The notes beneath the pieces were generated by a model that was given only the letters and a program-made list of their open reading frames with translations, was not told where the DNA came from and did not search any database. From positions 1 through 64,000 of IMG/VR virus record IMGVR_UViG_3300025009_000080: a stretch of 64,000 nt of DNA. One strand, written 5' to 3'. Shown here in pieces: positions 53,101 through 61,047 of the stretch. Positions within the stretch are counted from its first letter, which is position 1. Every line of letters begins with the position of its first letter. Origin of the DNA: a virus. The translations under genes and the position numbers were made by a program.

Positions 53101-54638
53101 CCTCCGGTTTTTTGAATTGCATTAGCAAGGCTGAACTTTTCATAAACAGATGTATTTGGGGTGTTGCTTTCATTGCACCCCACTGGAACATTATCATATG
53201 AATACAGTTCACTTTCTGCCGACATGGTATCCCTTCGGTCAGGGTTTAGGAAATCTGATGCACCGGGCAAATCTAAAGCAAATGTGCGCTGAAGGCTACT
53301 ATCCATAAATATAATTGCATATCCGTATCGCTCCCCACTCATGGTATTACGATGGTATGCGCAGTTATATGGATCTGAATGTCCCTCTGTTCCCATGTTT
53401 TTCAATACAGACAGGACTTGGGCGTCACTGGTAAATACATCATCAATAATGCTCGATGCGTACTTTACATTACCTAATTCAAGCCTCGCTGAAAAATATC
53501 GGATTGACTTTGCGGCATCTATATTTCTCTGTGGTGTAACCTGATCCTCTTGTGTGATTTGTGATGCCTCTGCCCCAAAATCAACAAGCGTTTTAATACT
53601 GAATTCATCTGGTATAAGAGGAATGTTTCCTACAATAACCTCAGTGGGGGTAAATCCAATCGGCATTACATCCTCATAACTTACCCTTGTAAGTTGTGCG
53701 TAATCATAATTAAGTCTGTTTTCTATCCTTAGTTTAAGGACAATCCCAAAAGGAGATTGCGTACCCTCAACCTTTCCGTATATTTTATTATTCGGGTAGT
53801 GTTGAGAGTTGGTATAATTGGGTTCGTAATTATACACGACAGGGATAAGCGGGGTCGGGATGCAGAAGGCGGATAAATTCCCTTCGGTATCAACATACCT
53901 TATCCTATATGAGTGCTGCCCTACGGTTAGTCCCGGATCGCCTACAGTTGGTAAATAAATAATGGAATCAGGATAGGATGTATTTTCCGTTAATTCGGTA
54001 AATACCGGGTGATGCCCGTAGTTTTTTAACTGAATACCATATTCTGTTACATCAAATTCATTGAAGTACTTTTGGGTGCATTCGCCTATATTGGTTCCGA
54101 CATTAACCCCTGAGTTCAACAGCAGGTCGTAAACGTCCATGTAAACAGGCGGATTTTCGTTATCCGTCCAAAATATTTCTGCACCGTCCTGATTATCGCT
54201 TGCATCTAACTGTATCTCGCTGGCATAATTAAATGGTAACTGAGAGCTTGCACAGACTATTTTACCGTTTACTCTTAAAAACGGGTCGCAATTCCCGCCC
54301 TCATCTGCCCACCATTCTACTGCAATAGGATCTCCTGATACTAATACATAGGTAGCTGCTACTGCAACCCATTTCCCTCTGCTGAAATCCTGATTGTTTG
54401 ATGCGTAATAACCACCATTGGCTACGCACGAGTTATCAATGGACGGGAATACATTTACTTCACCACCAATGGTTTTGAGAATCCCAAACGATCCATCTGC
54501 GTTATTTGGACGCATATTCCTCGCTGCAAGGTATTCTCCCTTGTCAGTGTTGCCTTTGCCTAAGAGTTCGTTGTCAAGTGCTGAATTTACTCCCAAGCTA
54601 TAAGACTGATCGTCCCATGGGTGGTGTTCTGTAAGCAT
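50187..54638 (-). CDS. Tail hub/stabilisation-like protein, 1483 aa
   Basis: Starts MLTEHHPWDDQSYSLGVNSA with early NMRPNNADGSFGILKTIGGE and repeated Tyr/Gly/Trp-rich beta blades throughout (for example WADEGGNCDPFLRVNGK; ILTDHGITVLLIGKNILAQA; FGTYLKNITNGTHITGGYDP). This resembles the long stabilisation or tail-hub proteins that follow the ring proteins in crAss-like and other Bacteroidota podophages, and beta-propeller-like tubular proteins such as T7 gp12. It is the first large gene after the connector set. The fold assignment is inferred. Confidence 0.55.
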   Translation of the reverse strand: MLTEHHPWDDQSYSLGVNSALDNELLGKGNTDKGEYLAARNMRPNNADGSFGILKTIGGEVNVFPSIDNSCVANGGYYASNNQDFSRGKWVAVAATYVLVSGDPIAVEWWADEGGNCDPFLRVNGKIVCASSQLPFNYASEIQLDASDNQDGAEIFWTDNENPPVYMDVYDLLLNSGVNVGTNIGECTQKYFNEFDVTEYGIQLKNYGHHPVFTELTENTSYPDSIIYLPTVGDPGLTVGQHSYRIRYVDTEGNLSAFCIPTPLIPVVYNYEPNYTNSQHYPNNKIYGKVEGTQSPFGIVLKLRIENRLNYDYAQLTRVSYEDVMPIGFTPTEVIVGNIPLIPDEFSIKTLVDFGAEASQITQEDQVTPQRNIDAAKSIRYFSARLELGNVKYASSIIDDVFTSDAQVLSVLKNMGTEGHSDPYNCAYHRNTMSGERYGYAIIFMDSSLQRTFALDLPGASDFLNPDRRDTMSAESELYSYDNVPVGCNESNTPNTSVYEKFSLANAIQKTGGLENRTIHKTGYFVLTPKGQEDTITTGHRHQINNRVWVDGVTPFTYNPKIFAPEYFSLGIAIKGIDPTKIPSWATSFTIVRTSAAGRVKFQGMGFYDIDSPRNKSLDNLLFYSPETDSLNGIVNPDDIDFGLLKAQVVAPYGYTSEVYMGKARHSDGNASTDRKWVDICVYPRIIKENALTNVDGSSHGNGGCTAFGKWRNATIPSWANTAAKKYFNIDSFSQYSGDNIVSDISEYFKLNLASDVYQTASTDHSEYLQSDVMEFHEPLYLINVVNNEALVPQPNVKNFYDTGCYVKLRSCIGRYYKTTNSYPLIDERWEDCIPALNGIGYGNSVFFNRDAFVYVKTQLNTQKWWNVTNKTQLETQSAQNAIAANGSYLIPGTPHTIYGLYTHTNTNNRTFTIEFGYDNGFGGVFTPAEGDEIWVYYDPDMPVRVFGGEHYVGEAIYSPIFRAKNAVNEGGTMEFGVGLPYHKFQMNNIGIVGKAFNGDENPHYDSELEIQAIRQLVVPFIVESKVNLNFQYEIPSTQGEPGSASMFKFFPATHFIMRPQLWGVGNNFEGFGGAIPIGYQDDYPGEEFRWTYGGFRFRGKNNQDYYHSLNAQVSSSKPTVGYRDRTRYPTRVAYSLERVMNVQGAPNLRTFLPGNYYDLKDNTGEIKYLYDNLSERGNNLIVLTDHGITVLLIGKNILAQAEGTELATMIGTQGQFIGGEILINNEVGLPKDMWRSCTEGNNMLMFASLDSAYILQGTSLSDIGRNKFHNRLFGTYLKNITNGTHITGGYDPLHKEYWLQLDSHVLAYPILSEHWNDRYDYNFDRYISMPDNRTFGVGNRSSKTKWRVYTDEILLGEPTIGRETIINEVEQVSSPQQGYPAKAIPGIVAKEFIRTKIASNLKPTRVEFYEAHGGIKQCELSIEKSLQYLKDYTNFEQYIPRRDIEVDPDCKRLQGRQLVFKIIYEGAGFEIKQTSIQYKEIK

Positions 54639-54641
54639 TGC

Positions 54642-55364
54642 TTATGCAGGTTGAGGGTAAACTGTAATATGAATCGGTGTTGCTGCCAAAATCCCGTCCA
54701 CAAGCGTGACTCCGGCATCTGAATATGTGTTTACGACAATAGCGTCATCACTTGAAAGCGATACCGCTACCATTCCTGCTGAATCGGCAGCAGGGATAAT
54801 AACTTTCTGATGAATGAACGTGTATCCTGCCGGGAATGAGTTTGATTTTGTTCCGCTGTAAACACCAATGGCTGTCCTTGCCCATGTAATCGCTCCAATG
54901 CCGTTTACTATACTTGTTATTGACGGTGCAGATTCATCTACATTAATAACCGATGTTGATTCCGTCCATGCCGTCGGTGTGGTTCCGGTCGCTACGAATG
55001 CAGTTCCCTCTGAAACATAACCTACGTTGGCAAAGTCGTCTCCAACTTCGAGCGTGTGAATGACATATGTAGTCCCCTCAACAAGTAATCCACTTGTCGT
55101 GGCTACATTTGCTTGCGTGAGTTCAATCATCAACTCTGCCGGGAGTGCTGCAATACTAACCTGTGCTGCCGCCAAGTCAATCCCAAGCTGATCCACTGTT
55201 GCTGACAATGCAGTAAAGTCAATATCGTCTGCACCGAGATTGTCAATGATTTCGCTTAGATTGTCAACAATGGCGTTATAGTCTTTACCTACAACTCCCC
55301 AACTTTCTGGGTGTGTAAGGTTCTTTTCCTGTTCGTTTTTTCGGAGTAATTTTGTTACTGACAT
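54642..55364 (-). CDS. Virion decoration/fibre protein, 240 aa
   Basis: A helical N-terminus (MSVTKLLRKNEQEKNLTHPE) leads to a coiled region (DFTALSATVDQLGIDLAAAQ) and a module EGTTYVIHTLEVGDDFANVG...FVATGTTPTAW. That module recurs in many phage structural proteins (pattern Y-V-I-x-x-x-x-x-G-D-D-F-x-N-V-G). A C-terminal beta domain follows. Probably a head or tail fibre; short coiled-coil trimerisation is likely. Confidence 0.6.
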   Translation of the reverse strand: MSVTKLLRKNEQEKNLTHPESWGVVGKDYNAIVDNLSEIIDNLGADDIDFTALSATVDQLGIDLAAAQVSIAALPAELMIELTQANVATTSGLLVEGTTYVIHTLEVGDDFANVGYVSEGTAFVATGTTPTAWTESTSVINVDESAPSITSIVNGIGAITWARTAIGVYSGTKSNSFPAGYTFIHQKVIIPAADSAGMVAVSLSSDDAIVVNTYSDAGVTLVDGILAATPIHITVYPQPA

Positions 55365-55386
55365 GGCTTAAAATATTAAAGTGTTA

Positions 55387-56136
55387 TTACCAATTACCTC
55401 TTTGTTGATACTCATTGTAGCAATCTCTTGCCCACGTTCCCATCTTTTTAACGTAACGTTCTGCCTTTCTCCATGAACCCGGATTTGAGGGCCTGCCATC
55501 ACCGTAAAGGTCAAGTCTTGCTATGTTTAATAGCGGCATAACAGATCGGTCTCGTGAGGCAAATATAGTCAATATTCTTTCACGAACCCAATCAATTATT
55601 GCCTGTCTTAATGGTCTTGGAATTAGCGGAACTTCTGTTATGTCTGCACCCATTCCACTATAAACAATGCGGACATAGGAATAGGAATTACAGCTTGATC
55701 CAAACATTATCACTCCATTCTCAATATTGGCATAATAAAGATTGTAGTTGTCGGCATGAGACGGTATAAATGGATCTTCTTCTCCGCTTTCTTTGCGCCT
55801 TGCGGTGTAATCTGCCCCCCCTTGAGAGTTATTATAGTTACGCTTATACCAAACTTTGCGGCTATTTGCTGGTGTGCCACAAACTCCATTGTAAAGATAG
55901 AGTTCCTTCACATTGAAACAGTTTGTTGGCAGGCTTAAAATAAGAGAGTCGGTCGGAAATTCAAGATCGGTTGTAAGTGTCTGAAAATAGGTATCAATAG
56001 CAAGCTCTTCAACTGCTTCTGAAATCTGACGTATGTAAAACCCTTTGGAAAGCCCGTGATCTAATCCCGGATCTCCAACCATTTGAGTTACGTCACTCAG
56101 TATATCTACTATCGGGATAAAATCATTATTGTTCAT
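55387..56136 (-). CDS. Connector/ring-like protein, 249 aa
   Basis: An N-terminal helical part with DIGYIRQISEAVEELAID-like sequence (seen as GFYIRQISEAVEELAIDTYF), then a beta core (VKELYLYNGV; GVIMFGSSCNSYSYVRIVYS) and a C-terminal helical end. This helix-beta-helix layout is that of head-tail adaptor and tail ring proteins (T7 gp11-like). It is the last of three such genes and overlaps the previous one by 11 bases. Confidence 0.6.
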   Translation of the reverse strand: MNNNDFIPIVDILSDVTQMVGDPGLDHGLSKGFYIRQISEAVEELAIDTYFQTLTTDLEFPTDSLILSLPTNCFNVKELYLYNGVCGTPANSRKVWYKRNYNNSQGGADYTARRKESGEEDPFIPSHADNYNLYYANIENGVIMFGSSCNSYSYVRIVYSGMGADITEVPLIPRPLRQAIIDWVRERILTIFASRDRSVMPLLNIARLDLYGDGRPSNPGSWRKAERYVKKMGTWARDCYNEYQQRGNW

Positions 56137-56812
56137 TGGTTATTTGTTTGGGTGGAGCAACTTGAATGGTATCGTTCCCATCATTTACCTTGTCTGCCGG
56201 AACCGACATGACAAACCTTCCCAAATTGATAATTTCATATTTCATTTGACTGACAAGGTGTTCTGGTAATGGACATTCTGCATCCATATCATTTACCTTT
56301 CGTGGGTCAATAGCCAAATATAAACCCATTTCGACTTCAGGGACATCTACTGCCTCCAAGCCTAATGTGAAAATCTGATCTGCTACAACATATCCGTATG
56401 GGTTGGTTGGTGTTGGGGTTTCATGGCTTGCTTGTAACAGGTGAGCGTGTGCCGGTGTAATCATGCTGAATTTAACCTGCGTGAATCCCGGTATCAGCTC
56501 GTCCTGTACGTTATAGGTAATATATGCAATGCTGCGGTCGTAATCCATGTCAAGCAATACACCAGGTAACTGGATATACTTGCGCTTGTGGGAAAAAGAA
56601 CTTGTCAATAGCTTTGTTTCAGGGAATACGGTAAGGAATCTGCCCGGCATCTGTCCGGTGCGCCCTTGTTCGTTATCAAGATGCTGCTTTAAGAACTTAT
56701 TGGCAACCATTGACACCCACCACAATACCGAATATTCGACAATGCTGCTGTCATCATAGGTCTGTTTTAAGTCCTTGAGCAAGTCATATACTATTTCCCT
56801 GTACTTTGCCAT
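56126..56812 (-). CDS. Connector/ring-like structural protein, 228 aa
   Basis: MAKYREIVYDLLKDLKQTYD opens helices followed by a beta body (KRKYIQLPGVLLDMDYDRSI; LGLEAVDVPEVEMGLYLAID) and a polar tail. It has the same place and style as ring proteins R1-R4 of crAss-like phages, between capsid and tail hub genes. It overlaps both neighbours by 1-11 bases, implying equimolar translation. Confidence 0.55.
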   Translation of the reverse strand: MAKYREIVYDLLKDLKQTYDDSSIVEYSVLWWVSMVANKFLKQHLDNEQGRTGQMPGRFLTVFPETKLLTSSFSHKRKYIQLPGVLLDMDYDRSIAYITYNVQDELIPGFTQVKFSMITPAHAHLLQASHETPTPTNPYGYVVADQIFTLGLEAVDVPEVEMGLYLAIDPRKVNDMDAECPLPEHLVSQMKYEIINLGRFVMSVPADKVNDGNDTIQVAPPKQITNEQ

Positions 56813-57687
56813 TATTGTAACTGTTGAAGCACCTCTTGGATGCTGACATTAAATATGGTGGTGTTGTCGCCCTGCTTAATAGCAATGTAATTCAATGACT
56901 TCTGAACAATCAGATTCATCATGCTTGCCGGAAATGGTACATCATAGGTTGCCGTATCTGCATTTTTTGGTATGGTTTCCGGGTGGCGGATAAAAGATAC
57001 AGCCACAAGCGTTTTTGGCGACGATGGTGTAATTTGAATTTCTTTCGGATTGACGTACTGCCCTTCCGCTAATTTATTGATTCTCTCCCCTGAGTAATCC
57101 ATTGATGGGGTATACCCGTAGGTAATAACGGCCTCATTGTGTTTGTAGCCGGGAACAAAGGGATTGTTTTCAGCTTCCGTAATTTGTTCGTGAGTAATCT
57201 TTGTAGCTGCGAACCTTGCACGGGTTAATACCAATTCCGGCCTGAATGTACTCATGTGAGGTTTTAACTGCCCGCCATTAACAAAACTCGTCCCGACAAT
57301 AGGGTGGTTCTCGTAGTTTTTGTTCAGGTAAGGCATGATCTCTGCACGGTACTTTCCTGGCAATTCTGTTTTTGCTCCCAATGAAACATAGACAGTCGGT
57401 TTCGGGAATACCCCCGTAACTGTCCAAATATCAAATCCTTCATTATCACTATCAAATGCTATGCGTGAAAACTGATTTGTCTGCCAGACCTTAGTCATGT
57501 GCAAATCAGATAGTCTTTCTTCGACGAATTTGTCTACACCGATTCGTGGTGCTATAATGCCTACAAGCCACTCTATTGCAGAATTGATTGCAGGAATCAT
57601 ATCAAGATCGTCTTTGTATCGGTCAGAGCCTTCGGCATCAAGACCAATTTCCCGCATACGCTGTATGATATTTGATAGTAGGATCAT
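56812..57687 (-). CDS. Head-tail connector/ring-like protein, 291 aa
   Basis: MILLSNIIQRMREIGLDAEG opens a helical start (SAIEWLVGIIAPRIGVDKFV), a beta core (FDIWTVTGVFPKPTVYVSLG) and a C-terminal helix IVQKSLNYIAIKQGDN. Typical of adaptor proteins binding the portal. First connector after the head genes, with one-base overlaps on both sides. Confidence 0.6.
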   Translation of the reverse strand: MILLSNIIQRMREIGLDAEGSDRYKDDLDMIPAINSAIEWLVGIIAPRIGVDKFVEERLSDLHMTKVWQTNQFSRIAFDSDNEGFDIWTVTGVFPKPTVYVSLGAKTELPGKYRAEIMPYLNKNYENHPIVGTSFVNGGQLKPHMSTFRPELVLTRARFAATKITHEQITEAENNPFVPGYKHNEAVITYGYTPSMDYSGERINKLAEGQYVNPKEIQITPSSPKTLVAVSFIRHPETIPKNADTATYDVPFPASMMNLIVQKSLNYIAIKQGDNTTIFNVSIQEVLQQLQ

Positions 57688-58553
57688 TACTTTGCGTTCA
57701 TAGCTTGTTCAACAACTTTGTCTGTAAGCTCAATACCGGCTGATGCTGTACCGACAAACTTACGTTTGTCAGCTTCGAGTTTTTGGTATGCCATTTTGTA
57801 AATAAGCTGGCGTTTCATGTCGTCAACGTTTGTCGAAACAGGGATTCCCATGTTTTGCGCCCGCTGTACCAACTGGTGTTGATCCATTTTTACGACTTCC
57901 GGTGTAATGAGATTGACATAATCTGTCAGGAATACATCAACATCTTTTGCATCGTTAAGCGTTTCAAAAACGGTTTGATTGTATTGCGGAAAATTCCGCA
58001 TGAATTCGATTTCCTTTTTGCTATGGAGTTCAACCATGCAAATCTGAACAGTTCTTGTCTCCCGTGTTCCCATTTGGCTCTTAGTCCATGATGCTGCATG
58101 GTTGAGTTTAATGGGTTCGTATGGAGGCAGTACTTCTTTTCCGTTGCGTTTGTATCCGAAAATAATTCGGAAATGAGAGTGTGCAAAGAACTTGGCTCCA
58201 ATTGGGTCGTAGTCATCTTCCTCCGCAACAACCGCTGTCGCTGCCGGTACTTTTGCAGACATTTCTTTAATGATGTCAGCCTTCATTGTGGCTAACAAGC
58301 TGTCCAGTTCGGATTTTGTCAGCTCAAATTTTGGCTCTGACTTAACTGGCTTTGCGATAACGGGTTCTTCTTTTGGTTCATCATCAGGGTCGTCAAACTC
58401 CGCAGTGTCTTCCGGTTCAGGTATGATTTGCTTGTCCGGATTGCGTTTGTTGTATTCTGCAATAGCCAATGCCTCGACTTCTGCCGGTGTAAGATTCGGG
58501 TCTGATTCCCTGATTTCTTTTTTGATCTTGTTTAAAACGATATTTCCTGCCAT
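57687..58553 (-). CDS. Head-associated protein, 288 aa
   Basis: An acidic, Pro/Glu-rich N-terminal half (PEPEDTAEFDDPDDEPKEEP) with a helical segment (KSELDSLLATMKADIIKEMS). The second half is compact (HSHFRIIFGYKRNGKEVLPP; KKEIEFMRNFPQYNQTVFET) and ends LTDKVVEQAMNAK. It lies directly after the capsid gene and terminator. The charged linker suggests a minor head or head-vertex protein. Not assigned to a family. Confidence 0.55.
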   Translation of the reverse strand: MAGNIVLNKIKKEIRESDPNLTPAEVEALAIAEYNKRNPDKQIIPEPEDTAEFDDPDDEPKEEPVIAKPVKSEPKFELTKSELDSLLATMKADIIKEMSAKVPAATAVVAEEDDYDPIGAKFFAHSHFRIIFGYKRNGKEVLPPYEPIKLNHAASWTKSQMGTRETRTVQICMVELHSKKEIEFMRNFPQYNQTVFETLNDAKDVDVFLTDYVNLITPEVVKMDQHQLVQRAQNMGIPVSTNVDDMKRQLIYKMAYQKLEADKRKFVGTASAGIELTDKVVEQAMNAK

Positions 58554-58570
58554 ATTTTATGTTTTTAAAA

Positions 58571-58600
58571 CAAGGACTGGCTGTTACACCAGCCCTCGTT
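58571..58600 (-). terminator. Intrinsic terminator/attenuator after the capsid gene
   Basis: On the minus strand GGCTG-GTGTAA-CAGCC (58594-58579) is flanked by partly pairing AGGG/TCCT and followed by TTGTTTT. A partial terminator after the capsid gene would let the capsid be made in excess over downstream proteins. Confidence 0.55.
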
Positions 58601-58615
58601 TCGGGTTAGTTAATC

Positions 58616-59845
58616 CTAATAACCGGCAACATCAATGATTGCACCACCAAGCGGGTTGATATACTTCTGTGAGAAGGACATCGAGAGGTGGTCAATATCG
58701 AAGTTGTTCAGGCTACCATTTGAACGATTGAGTGTTGACTTGAACTCTTCAGGGAATAAGTAAACCGGAATGATTGACTTCTGGTCAAGCAATAAGATTT
58801 TACCCTGAAAATGAGTTGGGAAGGATGCTGTGTCTTTGAAACGAGACATTGGCACGAGTACGATATTGCTATCACCAAGGCGAACCTGTGTCAGCATTAA
58901 GTCGGCAACCTTGCTATCCGGGGTGTAGCGGGTAAGCAGGTCTTTGTAGTACTTACTAACTACAAGGTGTAACTCAGGAGTCATGTAAGCAAAACGGGTT
59001 CCCCCATATGCCATATGGTTTGTGCTGATTGCGGCTGATTCAAGTGCGGTACCGACGGTAGATGTTGTGGCTGACACAACAGGGCATCCGGCAGCAATCA
59101 TGGTTGGGTAAATACCACCTGCGAGTTTGGCTTTTTCACCACCAGTAAGGGTGGCTTCACCTCTGGTTCCATTCCAGTAAATATTGGAACGGTCAATGCG
59201 GCACTGATTGAAAAATTCCTCACGGTTCATTGAGAGAAAGTTTTTGAATGTACCGGCACGTTCGTATTTAAGTTTTTCAACCTTTCCGAACTTCATGGCT
59301 TTTACATACAACTGTACGTAATTGTAGCGTTCGGTGGTTGACATACGGAAGAAGTTTCTGATGTCGCTTGCGGCATCGGCTTCTGTTGGTGCGAGCATTT
59401 GTAAAAGATCGGTAGCCACAACCTGTGGAACGGTTGCTCCTGAAATTCCTCTTACATTAAATTCCACGTCTTCGGTAATGGAGTAAACAATACCTTTGGT
59501 GTTGTCAGGATAGCATACTACATAGTCCAATCCGACCATGCTTGTATCGGTACATTTTACTACCTGCGTAGCTCCGGTAACACAAGTGTCGGTGACAACT
59601 GCTGCCGAGCGTCCGTAGGTTTTTTCTGCGAAAAAGAATTCGTCACTGGACACCAATTCAGGTGTCACCATGTCGAGAATAGCCATGTCGTAGAACTGCT
59701 GACGGGTTCCGTCATAGATCATGTCATGGACAACACGTGAAACAAGGTTTGTCGTGTCGTGGGTGAAAGTACTTGCGTAAGTTGAACTTAGGTCGTTCAG
59801 GTTTACGTTAGTATAATTCGTGTCTGTTGTTCCGTAAAGTGGCAT
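58616..59845 (-). CDS. Major capsid protein, 409 aa
   Basis: Follows portal and scaffold and has the length of an HK97-fold capsid subunit. Features include an N-terminal arm (MPLYGTTDTNYTNVNLNDLS), a helical region with FLSMNREEFFNQCRIDRSNI, and a C-terminal domain with LLDQKSIIPVYLFPEEFKST and SQKYINPLGGAIIDVAGY. Related sequences are the capsid proteins of Bacteroidota podophages. No prohead-protease gene is seen beside it. The downstream terminator-like hairpin supports high expression of this gene. Confidence 0.8.
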   Translation of the reverse strand: MPLYGTTDTNYTNVNLNDLSSTYASTFTHDTTNLVSRVVHDMIYDGTRQQFYDMAILDMVTPELVSSDEFFFAEKTYGRSAAVVTDTCVTGATQVVKCTDTSMVGLDYVVCYPDNTKGIVYSITEDVEFNVRGISGATVPQVVATDLLQMLAPTEADAASDIRNFFRMSTTERYNYVQLYVKAMKFGKVEKLKYERAGTFKNFLSMNREEFFNQCRIDRSNIYWNGTRGEATLTGGEKAKLAGGIYPTMIAAGCPVVSATTSTVGTALESAAISTNHMAYGGTRFAYMTPELHLVVSKYYKDLLTRYTPDSKVADLMLTQVRLGDSNIVLVPMSRFKDTASFPTHFQGKILLLDQKSIIPVYLFPEEFKSTLNRSNGSLNNFDIDHLSMSFSQKYINPLGGAIIDVAGY

Positions 59846-59856
59846 TTTGTAAAGTT

Positions 59857-61038
59857 TTAGTGTTTATCAATACTTTTGAAAGGGTCGTGATTCATTCCTC
59901 CAAGTGCTGATCTTGCTTCCTTTACAAACTGTTCCTGCTGCTCCTGTGATGCTCCGGTGCGTCCTTTGGATGCTTCTGGCGTCTTTTTTACATCGACAGC
60001 CACTTGCATACTTTTGTTCTGCTCCTCAATCAAGGCTTTGAGTGTTTCAATCTGAGAGTATCCGTGCTTTGCCATCGCTATTGCAAGAGCCGCCTCCTTT
60101 TTGTACTGACCTTTTGAGTCTTTGAATAAGCCAAGTATTTTTGAATCATCACCTGATAAAAGGAGTTGTTCGGTTTCCCGGATAACGTTTTCCTTTAATG
60201 AGGGAAATGACTTTCTGAGGTGTTCAACGGAACCAGTAGCACTTTCCTTCAAGGCCACAAGGGTCTTTTGGGCTTGTTCGTCATAACTGGCACGCTGATC
60301 CTCTAACTTCTGCTTATCTGCCGTAAAGAATTTGTTTTTGGCAACCTCGTATGCCTTTTGTAATACCTTGTCTTCAAAGGTATCGCTTCGGGCATCATAC
60401 GCCTCTAAATCTTCGCTTTCAAATTCGCTGGGATAATAGTAGTTTATTAATTGTTTTGGGTTCTGTTTTTCAACCGGCTGTGAAAAGTCGGGTTGTGAGG
60501 CAAACTTATTGAGCATACTCCGGTCGTACTGACCTTTGGAATAAGCAATAAGCCCTTCACTTAATTCAAGCGGGAGTGCGGACAAAAAGGTAGTGAGTTC
60601 CGTTAACTTCTGTTCGGTTTCTCCTGCCTTCTGGGATTCAGTGCGCCACTTGTCAATACTTTGCATCGCCTTAGCGTAGCCTTTAATGTCTTTTGCTCCA
60701 AATTTCTTTTCAAACTCCTTTAAGAAATCTTCATTCGTGGTAAATTTATACCCTTTGGGTTTTTCACCTTCAAAGAATTCGCCTTTTAGTGGGCTTTCCC
60801 CTTCTTCCCCTTCTTCTGCTTGGGTGACTTCTGGCTCAACTTCTGCTTCGGTGGTTTGGGTTTCTGTTTCATTGGTCGGTACTTTTGGTGGTTTTGCGTT
60901 TTTTGCCAAATCTCCTGCAATCTTCATAAACTCTTTGGCTTCCGGTAGTCCAGATCCAATTGTTTCCAAAAGACTTATTGCAGTTGCGGTGGAGTCCGCT
61001 TCCTGTTCTTGTCGCCTAATATCGTCATTCTCTGCCAT
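59857..61038 (-). CDS. Scaffold protein, 393 aa
   Basis: Highly charged and helical, rich in Glu, Lys and Gln with long coiled-coil stretches (EEKTPTNETETQTTEAEVEP-like acidic start, KNKFFTADKQKLEDQRASYD, EQQEQFVKEARSALGGMNHD). No hydrophobic core or signal. The place between portal and capsid genes and the acidic coiled-coil make-up are classical for a scaffold of capsid assembly. It ends 11 bases before the capsid gene start. Confidence 0.65.
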   Translation of the reverse strand: MAENDDIRRQEQEADSTATAISLLETIGSGLPEAKEFMKIAGDLAKNAKPPKVPTNETETQTTEAEVEPEVTQAEEGEEGESPLKGEFFEGEKPKGYKFTTNEDFLKEFEKKFGAKDIKGYAKAMQSIDKWRTESQKAGETEQKLTELTTFLSALPLELSEGLIAYSKGQYDRSMLNKFASQPDFSQPVEKQNPKQLINYYYPSEFESEDLEAYDARSDTFEDKVLQKAYEVAKNKFFTADKQKLEDQRASYDEQAQKTLVALKESATGSVEHLRKSFPSLKENVIRETEQLLLSGDDSKILGLFKDSKGQYKKEAALAIAMAKHGYSQIETLKALIEEQNKSMQVAVDVKKTPEASKGRTGASQEQQEQFVKEARSALGGMNHDPFKSIDKH

Positions 61039-61047
61039 AATAATTTT

